Shown here piece by piece: positions 39,569 to 47,176 of a stretch of DNA of 64,000 bases. Where the stretch lies: positions 58,802 to 122,801 of the forward strand of contig JAAELT010000295.1 of the NCBI GenBank assembly GCA_024226315.1, read 5' to 3'. The position numbers and the translations under genes were made by a program. Numbering within the stretch: position 1 is the first letter of the stretch; each line of letters starts with the position of its first letter. The stretch comes from a bacterium (GTDB taxonomy: Bacteria > Acidobacteriota > Thermoanaerobaculia > Multivoradales > J023). Under the pieces are notes generated by a model that was not told the DNA's origin, ran no database searches, and was given only the letters and a program-made list of their open reading frames with translations.

Positions 39569-41767
39569 GTGAGACCCCGCCGCCGCGGCCAGCGCTACAA
39601 GGGCACCGCACCGTTCCTGGACCTGGAGCTCGACCGCAGGACCTTCTTCGGCCGCGGCCGGGAGAGCCGCACCTTGCTCAGCCTGGTGCTGGGCGAGGCA
39701 CTGGTGGTGCTGTTTGGCAAGTCGGGCCTGGGCAAGTCCTCGCTGATCAACGCCGGTCTCGCCGAGCCGCTGCGCCGCCGGGGGTACTTCCCCGTCATGG
39801 CCCGCCTGGGCGACCGTGAACCCGGCCCCCTCGGCGGTATCTTCGACGGCGTTCGGAGCGCGGCGCGCGACGCGGAGGTCGACCTGCTGCGGATCGACAG
39901 TGGCGCCGACGACGAGGACGCCCTCGACCACAGCAGCCTCTGGCGCTTCTTCAAGACGACGGAGCTGTGGTCACAGAGCAATGACCCGCTGCGACCGGTG
40001 CTGATCCTCGATCAGTTCGAGGAGCTGTTCACCCTCCACCAACCCAAGGCTCGCGGGGAGCTGATCGGCCAGCTCGCCGAGCTGGTGCGCGGGCGCGCGA
40101 CCCCCGCCGAGCGGTCCACCGCCGGGCGCGCTCTCGACGACGGTCCGCCGGATCTCAAGATCGTCATCTCGCTGCGCGAGGACTTCCTGGCCAACCTGGA
40201 AGAGCTGGCGCGCGACATCCCCGGCATCTTGCACAACCGCTACCGACTCGGCCCGCTGACCCTCGACGGCGCCCGGCGGGCCATCGTCGAGCCGGCGCGG
40301 CTCGACGACGAGGGTTTCGAGACCGTGCCGTTCTCCTATCGAGAAGAGGCGGTGGACGAAATCGTCACCTTCCTGGGCAAGCAGCGCCAGGGGGAGGAGA
40401 CCGTCGAGAGCGACGAAGTGGAGCCGGTGCATCTTCAGCTCATCTGCCAGTACCTCGAAGAGCAGGTGCGGGACCGCCAGGCGTCGCGCGAGGGCGTGAT
40501 CGAGATCTCGGACGCCGACCTGGGCGGCGAGCGCCGCATGCAGCGGGTGATGGAGGGTTTCTACGATCGCACTGTCGGCGCGATCAAGTCACTGCGTGAG
40601 CGCCGCGCCGTGCGCAAGCTGTGCGAGAAGCGGCTGATCAGCGGCACCAAGCGGCGCTTGACCGAGGACGAGGACGAGATCGAGCGGCGTTTCAAGATCT
40701 CGAAAGAGCTGCTGCGCCGGCTGGTGGACGCGCGTCTGCTCAGAGCCGAGCCCCGGCTGGGTGGTACCTTCTACGAGCTCAGCCACGACCGGTTGGTAGA
40801 GCCTATCCTGCAATCGCGGGCGAGACGTCGCCGGAAAACCTGGCAACGTCTCTCAGCAGCGCCGCTGGTAATCGCGATCTTGTTCGGGCTCGCGGCACTG
40901 CTCCAGAGCGCGGTTTCTCGGGCGTTGTACCCGCCGGGGAAGTCGTTCCAGGCCTGTGCCAGTTGTCCTGATATGATCGTGATCCCCGCCGGCCGCTTCA
41001 CCATGGGCTCGCCCGAGGAAGAGGAGGGGCGGGACGACGACGAAGGTCCACAGCATGAAGTGAAGATCGCTCGCTTCGCCTTGGCCAAACATGAAGTGAC
41101 CCGCGAGCAATTCGCTGTCTTTGCCCAGGAAACGAAGTTCGAGGGCTCGGGTTGCTTTACCTGGGATGGGGATAAGGACCAATGGAAGCTTGACGATCAG
41201 AAGAGCTGGGACGCCCCTGGCTTCGAGCAAACCCCCGGGGACCCGGTTACCTGCGTAAGTTGGCAGGACTCCCAGAGTTACATCGAATGGCTGAGCGTCG
41301 AAACTGGCGATCAGTACCGGCTGCCAAGTGAAGCGGAGTGGGAGTACGCGGCGCGGGCCGGGACAACGACCTCGCGATACTGGGGCGAAGATTCAGAGAG
41401 CGCCTGTCGCTACGCCAACGTTGCCGATCAGATTACGAAGCTAACATTTCCGGATTGGACCACCCATGAATGCCAAGATGGCTATACCTATACAGCCCCG
41501 GCCGGGAGTCTTGCCGTCAACAACTTCGGCCTTTACGACATGCTAGGGAATGTCTCAGAGTGGAACGAAGACTGCAGGAATGGAGGATATTCGGGTGCGC
41601 CGGTCGACGGCTCCGCCTGGCTCAGTGGCAACTGTGCCCGCCGCATGTTGCGTGGCGGTTCGTGGGGCCACAAACCCAGCTTCGTGCGTGCGGCTAACCG
41701 CATGGGGGGCAATACGCCGACCCGGAACGAGAACGCCGGTTTCCGTGTCGCCAGGACGCTCCCGTGA
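39569..41767 (+). CDS. STAND NTPase with C-terminal FGE/C-type-lectin domain (putative DGR variable protein)
   Basis: 732 residues, GTG start. An nSTAND-type NTPase: Walker A 'FGKSGLGKSS' (G50-S57), Walker B 'LILDQFEELF' (~145-154), 'KIVISLREDFLANLEEL', then a winged-helix-like region. A membrane segment lies at ~430-450. Residues ~468-732 are a formylglycine-generating-enzyme-like domain ('MIVIPAGRFTMGSPEEEEGR', 'YRLPSEAEWEYAARAGT', 'LYDMLGNVSEWNEDC'), a fold used by diversity-generating retroelements for ligand binding. The end, 'RMLRGGSWGHKPSFVRAANR' then MGGNTPTRNENAGFRVAR, has the layout of a DGR variable region. Likely model: ligand binding triggers oligomerisation and activates the upstream TIR protein. 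Confidence 0.85.
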   Translation: MRPRRRGQRYKGTAPFLDLELDRRTFFGRGRESRTLLSLVLGEALVVLFGKSGLGKSSLINAGLAEPLRRRGYFPVMARLGDREPGPLGGIFDGVRSAARDAEVDLLRIDSGADDEDALDHSSLWRFFKTTELWSQSNDPLRPVLILDQFEELFTLHQPKARGELIGQLAELVRGRATPAERSTAGRALDDGPPDLKIVISLREDFLANLEELARDIPGILHNRYRLGPLTLDGARRAIVEPARLDDEGFETVPFSYREEAVDEIVTFLGKQRQGEETVESDEVEPVHLQLICQYLEEQVRDRQASREGVIEISDADLGGERRMQRVMEGFYDRTVGAIKSLRERRAVRKLCEKRLISGTKRRLTEDEDEIERRFKISKELLRRLVDARLLRAEPRLGGTFYELSHDRLVEPILQSRARRRRKTWQRLSAAPLVIAILFGLAALLQSAVSRALYPPGKSFQACASCPDMIVIPAGRFTMGSPEEEEGRDDDEGPQHEVKIARFALAKHEVTREQFAVFAQETKFEGSGCFTWDGDKDQWKLDDQKSWDAPGFEQTPGDPVTCVSWQDSQSYIEWLSVETGDQYRLPSEAEWEYAARAGTTTSRYWGEDSESACRYANVADQITKLTFPDWTTHECQDGYTYTAPAGSLAVNNFGLYDMLGNVSEWNEDCRNGGYSGAPVDGSAWLSGNCARRMLRGGSWGHKPSFVRAANRMGGNTPTRNENAGFRVARTLP
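41642..41758 (+). other. Candidate DGR variable region (VR) of the STAND-FGE gene
   Basis: Codons 692-730. Invariant framework residues RxLRGGSW, P703, VRAANR, NTPTRNENAGFR alternate with positions that are Asn-rich in templates of related DGR proteins. The putative variable codons are GGC CAC AAA (700-702), AGC TTC (704-705) and ATG GGG GGC (712-714). Five of the eight end in C, as expected if they derive from AAC codons by adenine-directed mutagenesis at the first two positions. No template repeat is visible in the window, so this rests on pattern, not on a TR/VR alignment. Confidence 0.55.
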
Positions 41768-41776
41768 AACGGGAGC
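41758..41776 (+). other. Hairpin directly after the VR, spanning the stop codon
   Basis: GCTCCCGT-gaa-ACGGGAGC is a perfect 8-bp stem with a GAA loop; the TGA stop (41765-41767) is inside. DGR variable regions are commonly followed within a few bases by a small stem-loop with a GNA-type loop that helps retrohoming. The position and size here fit that element. It could also be a chance hairpin or a terminator, although no U-run follows. Confidence 0.6.
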
Positions 41777-41848
41777 TCACCTCTTGTGTCTTACCATCTT
41801 TAATTCTTGAATCAAGGGCGAAGCCCGTCGGTTTTTTGAGGTAGAGCA

Positions 41849-42142
41849 ATGACAGCCAAGAAATCCGATGCCGCGCGACGCACCGGACCCGCGCTCGAGA
41901 AGATGTATCAATTCATCCTCTGGCTCGTTCCAGCCCTGGAGAAGTTCCCGCGCAGCCAGAAGTTCCTGCTCGGCGACCGCATCCAGTCGTCAGCACTCGA
42001 TGCGTTGGAGGGTTTGATAGAAGCCACCTACACCCGCAATCGCCGCCCGGTCCTGCTGGCGGTCAATCTCCGTCTCGAGAAACTGCGCTATCTGATCCGC
42101 CTCTCCATGGACCTCCGCCTTCTCGATCAGCGATGCTCCTGA
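41849..42142 (+). CDS. bAvd-type DGR accessory protein, C-terminally truncated
   Basis: 97 residues of a four-helix-bundle protein: 'MYQFILWLVPALEKFPRSQK', 'FLLGDRIQSSALDALEGLIE', 'NLRLEKLRYLIRLSMDLRLL'. This closely fits the bAvd consensus; Avd binds the DGR reverse transcriptase and template RNA. Family members continue after 'DLRLL' with a fourth helix (EhaarlLdEIGrmlGGW-like). Here the frame ends DQRCS and stop, exactly where a palindromic repeat begins, so helix 4 is missing. A ribosome site (GAGGTAG) precedes the ATG. The hairpin GGGC-gaa-GCCC with a T6 run at about 41816-41836 lies between it and the STAND gene. Confidence 0.82.
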   Translation: MTAKKSDAARRTGPALEKMYQFILWLVPALEKFPRSQKFLLGDRIQSSALDALEGLIEATYTRNRRPVLLAVNLRLEKLRYLIRLSMDLRLLDQRCS

Positions 42143-42381
42143 CCCCGAAGGGGTCAAATCATAAAGCCCGGGGCTGGCGTCGCGGAGCCCCCGGCGACGC
42201 GGCGTGAGCCCCGGGTTGGCGAGATCCTCACTCCCACCGCCCTGTAAGGGCGGAACAGGATGCCACAAGGAGCGAAGTTTGGCCCTTTCAGGGCCAGGCC
42301 TTTCTTGGCTGGAAACCCGGGGCTCGCACTGCGTCGCTACGCTCCTTGTGCCAGCCCCGGGCTCTACGCTCATGCCCCTTC
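42140..42381. repeat. REP-like palindromic repeat, copy C, joining two truncated genes
   Basis: Begins with hairpin TGACCCC-gaa-GGGGTCA (42140-42156), then AAGCCCGGGGCT, GAGCCCCGGGTT, CCGCCCTGTAAGGGCGG, GGCCCTTTCAGGGCC, AACCCGGGGCTC, AGCCCCGGGCTC and GCCCCTTCAGGGC. Several of these cores recur in copies A and B. Its left end cuts the bAvd gene and its right end provides the stop of the antitoxin-like gene on the other strand. No coding sequence is supported inside it. Confidence 0.75.
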
Positions 42382-42589
42382 AGGGCACGGAGACTCGGCG
42401 GTCCGAGGCGGCCAGGGGCGTCACCCGGCCCTCGCGGTAGTCTTCTCGGGCCTCCTCGATCGAGCGCAGGAACGACGGCGAAGACAATGCCTGGAGATCC
42501 TCCAGCTTGTCCTCCAGGGTCTGCTCCACGGTATCGCGGACGACCGTCCGAAGTTCTTCGACGCTCAGATCTTTCACCATGACAGGCAT
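42380..42589 (-). CDS. Antitoxin-like protein, truncated by repeat element
   Basis: A 69-residue protein: 'MVKDLSVEELRTVVRDTVEQ', 'FLRSIEEAREDYREGRVTPL'. The 'EAREDYREGRV' end is typical of RelE/ParE-partner antitoxins, which usually continue with a short acidic tail. Here the last codons run into the GCCCTGAAGGGGC palindrome, which supplies the TGA. SD AGGAG lies 8 bp before the ATG. No toxin follows. Related in layout to the small protein at 34892. Confidence 0.55.
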   Translation of the reverse strand: MPVMVKDLSVEELRTVVRDTVEQTLEDKLEDLQALSSPSFLRSIEEAREDYREGRVTPLAASDRRVSVP

Positions 42590-42653
42590 CTTCGAGTCTC
42601 CTTGGCCGGTCGGGCTCTACCGGCGACCGTCTCCAGCATATCAGGGTAGGACC

Positions 42654-43913
42654 TCAACCCGCGCCCGCGGGCGGCACGTGCTTCTTCACCTGCGTCGCGG
42701 CCAGGAGCGCCAGGAAGATCAGCACCGCCACCAGCGTGAAGGCGGCCTGGTAGCTGCCGGTCCAGTCGTAGATCGAGCCGGTGAGCCAGATGCCGAGGCC
42801 GCCACCGATGGCGTCGAAGGTGGTGATGGTGCCGAGGATCTTGCCCGCCGCCTTGAGCCCCAGGCTGTCGACGGTGAGCAGCTGGATCATGGTGTAGAGG
42901 CCGCCCCAGCCGAGGCCGAAGAGCACGATCGCTACCCACAGCAGGCTGAGCTCCATGGTGGCGAGCAGAACGGCGCCGGTGAGCATGACGGCGATGTTGG
43001 CCAGGAAGACGCCCTTCTGATGAACGTGGTCGGCCAGGAAGCCGAACAGGAACTTGCCGATCAGGGCCAGGCCGAAGAGCAGGGTCAGGCCGAAGGCGCT
43101 GCGCTCGGGGGTCAGGCCGAGGTCGGTGAGGTGCAGGAAGAGGTTGGCCTGGAAGCCGAGGATCGAGAAGAAGGTGGTCATGGCGGCGAAGGCCAGGGCC
43201 CAGAAGGTGCCGGTCTTGAGCGCGGCTTTGAATTCGAGGCCGGGAAGCTCGGGAGGGCCGGTATCGACTGTCTGCGCAGCTCCATCGGGCGCACCGGCGG
43301 AGGACTCGGCGGCTGGCTTCTCGCCGTAGGGCACGAGGCCCATGTCGTGCGGGCGGTTGCGCACCAGGGCGAAGAGGACCACCAGCAGGCCGAGGGGGAA
43401 GGCAGCCTCCCAGGTGAAGGCCTGACGCCAGCCGTATTCGCCGATCAGCCAGGTGGCGAAGGGCGGGAAGAACATGCCGCCGAGGCTGGTGCCGACCAGC
43501 GCGATGCCGATCGCGGTGCCGCGGTGGCGCACGAACCAGTTCGACACCAGCATGATGGCGACGATCAGGCCGCAGCTCGCCAGCACCACGGCGAACAGCG
43601 TGTGGATGAGGTACATGTGCGTCGCCGACTGGATGCGGCCGTAGAGCACCAGGCAGACGGCGAGCAGCGCCGCGCCGATGATCATGAACCGGCGCACGCC
43701 GTAGCGGTCGGCCAGGGCGCCGGCCAGGGGGCCGAGCAGGCCGGCGAGCGCGAAGGTGATCAGGTCGCGGAACTTGAGCGTGCCGCGGCTCCAGCCGAAC
43801 TCGTCGAGCAACGACGGGTCGAAGGCGGTGATGCCGGGGATGATCAAGCCGTTGGTCACCCACAGCACCACCAGGGCGCAGCCCGCGATCACCCAGCAGT
43901 ACGGCGACTTCAC
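42654..43913 (-). CDS. MFS transporter (monocarboxylate/oxalate-formate type)
   Basis: A 419-residue transporter with 12 predicted membrane segments, e.g. 'WVIAGCALVVLWVTNGLIIP' at the N-terminus, the loop-2 motif 'GPLAGALADRYGVRR', and a central charged loop between helices 6 and 7. It resembles the OFA/MCT branch, which takes up carboxylates. Last gene of a minus-strand unit (acyl-CoA ligase, amidohydrolase, GntR regulator, this carrier) and overlaps the regulator by 4 bp, so it probably imports the compound degraded by that set. Confidence 0.85.
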   Translation of the reverse strand: MKSPYCWVIAGCALVVLWVTNGLIIPGITAFDPSLLDEFGWSRGTLKFRDLITFALAGLLGPLAGALADRYGVRRFMIIGAALLAVCLVLYGRIQSATHMYLIHTLFAVVLASCGLIVAIMLVSNWFVRHRGTAIGIALVGTSLGGMFFPPFATWLIGEYGWRQAFTWEAAFPLGLLVVLFALVRNRPHDMGLVPYGEKPAAESSAGAPDGAAQTVDTGPPELPGLEFKAALKTGTFWALAFAAMTTFFSILGFQANLFLHLTDLGLTPERSAFGLTLLFGLALIGKFLFGFLADHVHQKGVFLANIAVMLTGAVLLATMELSLLWVAIVLFGLGWGGLYTMIQLLTVDSLGLKAAGKILGTITTFDAIGGGLGIWLTGSIYDWTGSYQAAFTLVAVLIFLALLAATQVKKHVPPAGAG

Positions 43914-44695
43914 GACTGAGGGTCTCGGGTCAGGTGCACGGTCAGGGAGTAGATGTCGCTACGGTAGTAGGTGTGGACGCGGGCCACGGCGCGGCCGTCG
44001 TCGGTGCGCACGACGCGGTCGACCGAGAGCAGCGGGGCGCCGACGCGGACCTCGAGCAGCCTGGCCAGGGGCGCGTCGGCGAGGGTGGCGCGGATCGACT
44101 GGTCGGCGACGCGCAGGCGCAGATCGAGACGCTTCTCGATCGCCCGCATGATCGAGCCCTCGCGCCAGTCCTCGTCGGCGAAGCTCTCGGCGACCTCGGT
44201 GGGGATGCGGTTGACGATGTAGCTGTAGGGCGTCTCGTGGTGCATGCGCAGGCGCACGCACTGGGTGATGAGCTCGTCGGCGCCTAGACGGAAGGTCTCG
44301 GCATCCTGCCGGGTGCTGGCGACCCGGCGCAGCTCGAGCAGCTTGACCGAGGTGGCGCGCCCCATCGACATCAGGTCGTCGAGGGTGTCCTCCATGTGGA
44401 TCGGGTCGGAGACCGCCGGGTGGCCGGTGACGAAGGTGCCGCGGCCGGCCTCGCGGCGGATCAACTGCTCGTCCTCGAGCGTCTTGAGCGCCTGTCGCAC
44501 GGTGATGCGGCTGACCCCGTAGTCGGCCACCAGCTCGGCCTCGGTGGGCAGCTGGTCGCCGACGGTGTAGGCGCCGGAGAGGATCTGCTCGCGCAGGATC
44601 GTGCCGAGCTGGTAGTAGAGCGGGACCTTGTTGCTGACGAACCTGGAAGTCTGGGACGCCAGCTTCTCGGGCGGTGTCTGCTTCGTGGAGCTCAT
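43910..44695 (-). CDS. GntR/HutC-family transcriptional regulator
   Basis: A 261-residue regulator. It has an N-terminal winged helix-turn-helix ('PLYYQLGTILREQILSGAYT', 'GDQLPTEAELVADYGVSRIT', 'VRQALKTLEDEQLIRREAGR') and a C-terminal UTRA ligand domain. It should repress the surrounding catabolic genes until its effector is present. The open frame reaches 44854, but the ATG at 44695 lies 1 bp after the upstream stop and begins the family homology. Confidence 0.9.
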   Translation of the reverse strand: MSSTKQTPPEKLASQTSRFVSNKVPLYYQLGTILREQILSGAYTVGDQLPTEAELVADYGVSRITVRQALKTLEDEQLIRREAGRGTFVTGHPAVSDPIHMEDTLDDLMSMGRATSVKLLELRRVASTRQDAETFRLGADELITQCVRLRMHHETPYSYIVNRIPTEVAESFADEDWREGSIMRAIEKRLDLRLRVADQSIRATLADAPLARLLEVRVGAPLLSVDRVVRTDDGRAVARVHTYYRSDIYSLTVHLTRDPQS

Positions 44696-44696
44696 C

Positions 44697-45575
44697 TCAA
44701 ACCCATTCTTCCAGTCCGTAGACGCGAACCGCGTTCTGCCACAGCAGCTTACGCCGAACCTCGTCGCTGAAGCCGAGCTCCCCGATCTCACCGGTCGCGC
44801 GTTCGAAACCGACCACCGGCCAGTCGGTGCCGAAGAGCACCTTGTCCTGGCCACGGCGCGAGCCGATGAAGCGCACGAACGAGGGGTCCCAGTACTTCGG
44901 CGCGTGGGCGTCGCAGCCGATGTAGACGTTGGGATGTTTCCACGCCACCGAGATCATCTCCTCGACCCACGGATAGCCGATGTGGATGCCGACGATCGTG
45001 AGCTCCGGGAAGTCGAGCGCCACGCGGTCGAGCCGCATCGGCTGCGCCACCGTGGGCAGGAACCCTTGAGCCGAGTGGCCGACCTGGATCTGGATCGGCA
45101 CCCCGAGCTCTGCGCACTTGGCGTAGAAGGGGTAGTAGATCCGGTGATCCGGGGGCTGGCCGAACCAGTGGGGATAGAGATGCGCGCCGACGAAACCGTG
45201 CTCGCGCACCGCCTCCTCCACGTGCCGCATCCACGGCACCACGCGCGACGGGTTGATGCCCACCACGCCCTTGAAACGGTCTGGGTGCGCGGCCACCACC
45301 TCGGCGATGCGTGCCACCGGTTTCTCGAAATAGATGTCCGAGCCTTCCCAGCCGCCGGTGGTGGCGATCAACAGCCCCTTGTCGATGCCGGCGTCGTCCA
45401 TCAGGCCGAGCTGGTCCTCCAGCGGCACGCCGGCGTGGGTGGTGCCGAGCACCTTGACCTTCTTCCAGAAGGCGTCGAGCTTGGGGGTGTAGTTGCTGGT
45501 CAGGTCGGGCGTCCACAGATTGACGACGATGTCCAGGATCGGGCCTTCTAAAGGTCTCGTGTCAGGAGTCGTCAT
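44697..45575 (-). CDS. Amidohydrolase-2 family metal-dependent hydrolase
   Basis: A 292-residue TIM-barrel hydrolase related to the ACMSD/2-pyrone-4,6-dicarboxylate lactonase group: 'IQIQVGHSAQGFLP', 'ELTIVGIHIGYPWVEEMI', 'NVYIGCDAHAPKYW', 'KVLFGTDWPV' with the conserved Asp, and the C-terminal 'LLWQNAVRVYGL'. The first HxH is replaced by 'VVNLWTP', as in some members, so the metal site may differ. It could decarboxylate or hydrolyse a ring-derived acid. Overlaps the acyl-CoA ligase gene by 14 bp. Confidence 0.85.
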   Translation of the reverse strand: MTTPDTRPLEGPILDIVVNLWTPDLTSNYTPKLDAFWKKVKVLGTTHAGVPLEDQLGLMDDAGIDKGLLIATTGGWEGSDIYFEKPVARIAEVVAAHPDRFKGVVGINPSRVVPWMRHVEEAVREHGFVGAHLYPHWFGQPPDHRIYYPFYAKCAELGVPIQIQVGHSAQGFLPTVAQPMRLDRVALDFPELTIVGIHIGYPWVEEMISVAWKHPNVYIGCDAHAPKYWDPSFVRFIGSRRGQDKVLFGTDWPVVGFERATGEIGELGFSDEVRRKLLWQNAVRVYGLEEWV

Positions 45576-47157
45576 TGCTCTCGTCCCGCGGATTCTCGGA
45601 AAAGCGCTGCTCGAGCACGCGCCGCAGCGGTTTGCCCGCCAGGTTGCGCGGCACCTGGTCGAGAAAGTGGATCACCTTGGGACACTTGTAGGGTGCCAGA
45701 CGAGCGCGACAGAAGTCCAGCAGGGCGCTGGCCGTGACGCCGGAATCCGGCCGCCGGACGACGAAGGCGGTCACCGCCTCGCCCCAGCGTGGGTCGGGCA
45801 GGCCGACGACGGTGCTGTCGGCCACCTCGGGGTGCTCCGCCAGGGCGCGCTCGACCTCGCTCGGGTAGACGTTGAGGGCGCCGGTGACGATCATGTCGTG
45901 CTTGCGGCCGGCCAGGTAGAAGTAGCCCTCGGCGTCGCGCCGGGCGAGGTCGCCGGTCTTCAGCCAGCCACCCCGCAGCACCTTGGCGGTGGCCTCGGGC
46001 GCCTTCCAGTAGCCGGTCATGTTGGCGTCGCAGGCCACCGCGATGTCGCCGATCTCGCCGCGGGGCAGCGGTTGCCAGTCATCGCCCAGGATGCGCACGC
46101 CGACCCCCACCTGGGGACGGCCGCACGACATCAGCAGGTGGCCGCGCTCGTCGTCCTCGAGCGCGGCGGCGTGGTCCTCGGGCTCGAGCACCGTGCCGGC
46201 GAGGCCGGTTTCCGAGGTGGCGAAGGTCTGGCGAAAGCCGCAGGAAAGGACGCCTGCGGCGCGCCTCAGAGTCGGCTCGGGCATCGGACTGCCGCCGTAG
46301 AGCAGGACTTCCAGGTGCTGAAGGTCTCGCGCGTCGAAGTCGTCGTGCTCGAGCATCATCGCCAAGGTGGTGGGCACCAGGTTGGTGAAGGTGATGCGCT
46401 CGGCGGCGAGTGCCTGAAGCGCGCCACCGACCGAGAACTGCAGCAGGTGGCAGGGGCTGCCGACCGCCACGTGGCAGGCGATGCCGGCGAAGCCCGCCGC
46501 CGAGTAGAGCGGTGAGGGCAGCAGAACCCGGTGGCGGCGGGCGCAGCCGATCGCCAGCACGTGGACGAGGGTGCCGAGCAGCGCTCCCCGGTGGCTGTAC
46601 ATCACGCCCTTGGGGAAGCCGGTGGTGCCGCTGGTGTAGAGCAGGATCAGCAGCCCGTCGCCGTCGATCGGGCGCTCCAGGGGCGGTTCGCTCTCCTCAC
46701 CCTCCTCGAGCAGCCGGCGGTAGGATGGGATCTCGCCCTGACCCTGTCCGAGGCCCGCCACCAGGCCGACGCTCGACGCGCGCCCGGCGGCGTCGCGGCC
46801 CGTCTCGAGCAGAGCGTCACCGGCGAGCAGCGCGCGGGCCTCGCAGTCCTCGAGGATGCTTGCCACTTCGCCGGCGGTCAACCGGCTGTTGATCGGCACC
46901 GCCACCAGGCCGCTGCGGGCCAGCGCGAACAGCGCCTCGACGAACGGCACGCAGTTGTGCGACAGGATCGCCACCCGGTCGCCGCGCTCCAGACCCCGTT
47001 TGCGGAGCGCCCAGGCCAGGCGGTTGGCCCGCGCGTCGGTCTGGCGCCAGGTGAGGCGCTCGGCGCCCATCACGAGTCCCTCGGCGTCGCCGTCGATACG
47101 CGCGTTGCGCGTCAGCAGGTCGCCGAAGTGTCGCAGGTCGCCGAGCACGGGACTCAA
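45562..47157 (-). CDS. AMP-forming acyl-CoA ligase
   Basis: A 531-residue adenylate-forming enzyme: P-loop-like 'LLYTSGTTGFPKGVMYSHRG', 'FATSETGLAG', 'GWLKTGDLARRDAEGYFYLA', 'RKHDMIVTGALNVYPSEVER' and the catalytic Lys in 'RNLAGKPLRRVL'. It would activate a carboxylic acid to its CoA ester. With the amidohydrolase, GntR regulator and MFS carrier it forms a small catabolic unit. The upstream P-loop/TPR gene ends 19 bp before its start and may be in the same transcript. Confidence 0.9.
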   Translation of the reverse strand: MSPVLGDLRHFGDLLTRNARIDGDAEGLVMGAERLTWRQTDARANRLAWALRKRGLERGDRVAILSHNCVPFVEALFALARSGLVAVPINSRLTAGEVASILEDCEARALLAGDALLETGRDAAGRASSVGLVAGLGQGQGEIPSYRRLLEEGEESEPPLERPIDGDGLLILLYTSGTTGFPKGVMYSHRGALLGTLVHVLAIGCARRHRVLLPSPLYSAAGFAGIACHVAVGSPCHLLQFSVGGALQALAAERITFTNLVPTTLAMMLEHDDFDARDLQHLEVLLYGGSPMPEPTLRRAAGVLSCGFRQTFATSETGLAGTVLEPEDHAAALEDDERGHLLMSCGRPQVGVGVRILGDDWQPLPRGEIGDIAVACDANMTGYWKAPEATAKVLRGGWLKTGDLARRDAEGYFYLAGRKHDMIVTGALNVYPSEVERALAEHPEVADSTVVGLPDPRWGEAVTAFVVRRPDSGVTASALLDFCRARLAPYKCPKVIHFLDQVPRNLAGKPLRRVLEQRFSENPRDESNDDS

Positions 47158-47176
47158 GGGGGTCGACCCCGGGAAC

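Noticed and set aside
37781..39931. 716-codon minus-strand frame spanning array 2 and the TIR gene, with a 14-residue repeat (PPRGPLILD type)
   Set aside because: The periodic peptide is only the translation of the 42-bp DNA repeat, and the rest is antisense to the TIR/STAND genes.
42140..42440. Possible DGR template repeat downstream of bAvd
   Set aside because: I looked for a copy of the VR framework (the DNA for LRGGSW or NTPTRNENAGFR) and found only palindromic repeat sequence.
42204..42649. Short open frames within repeat copy C
   Set aside because: They follow the palindromic repeat sequence and have no homology or start signals.
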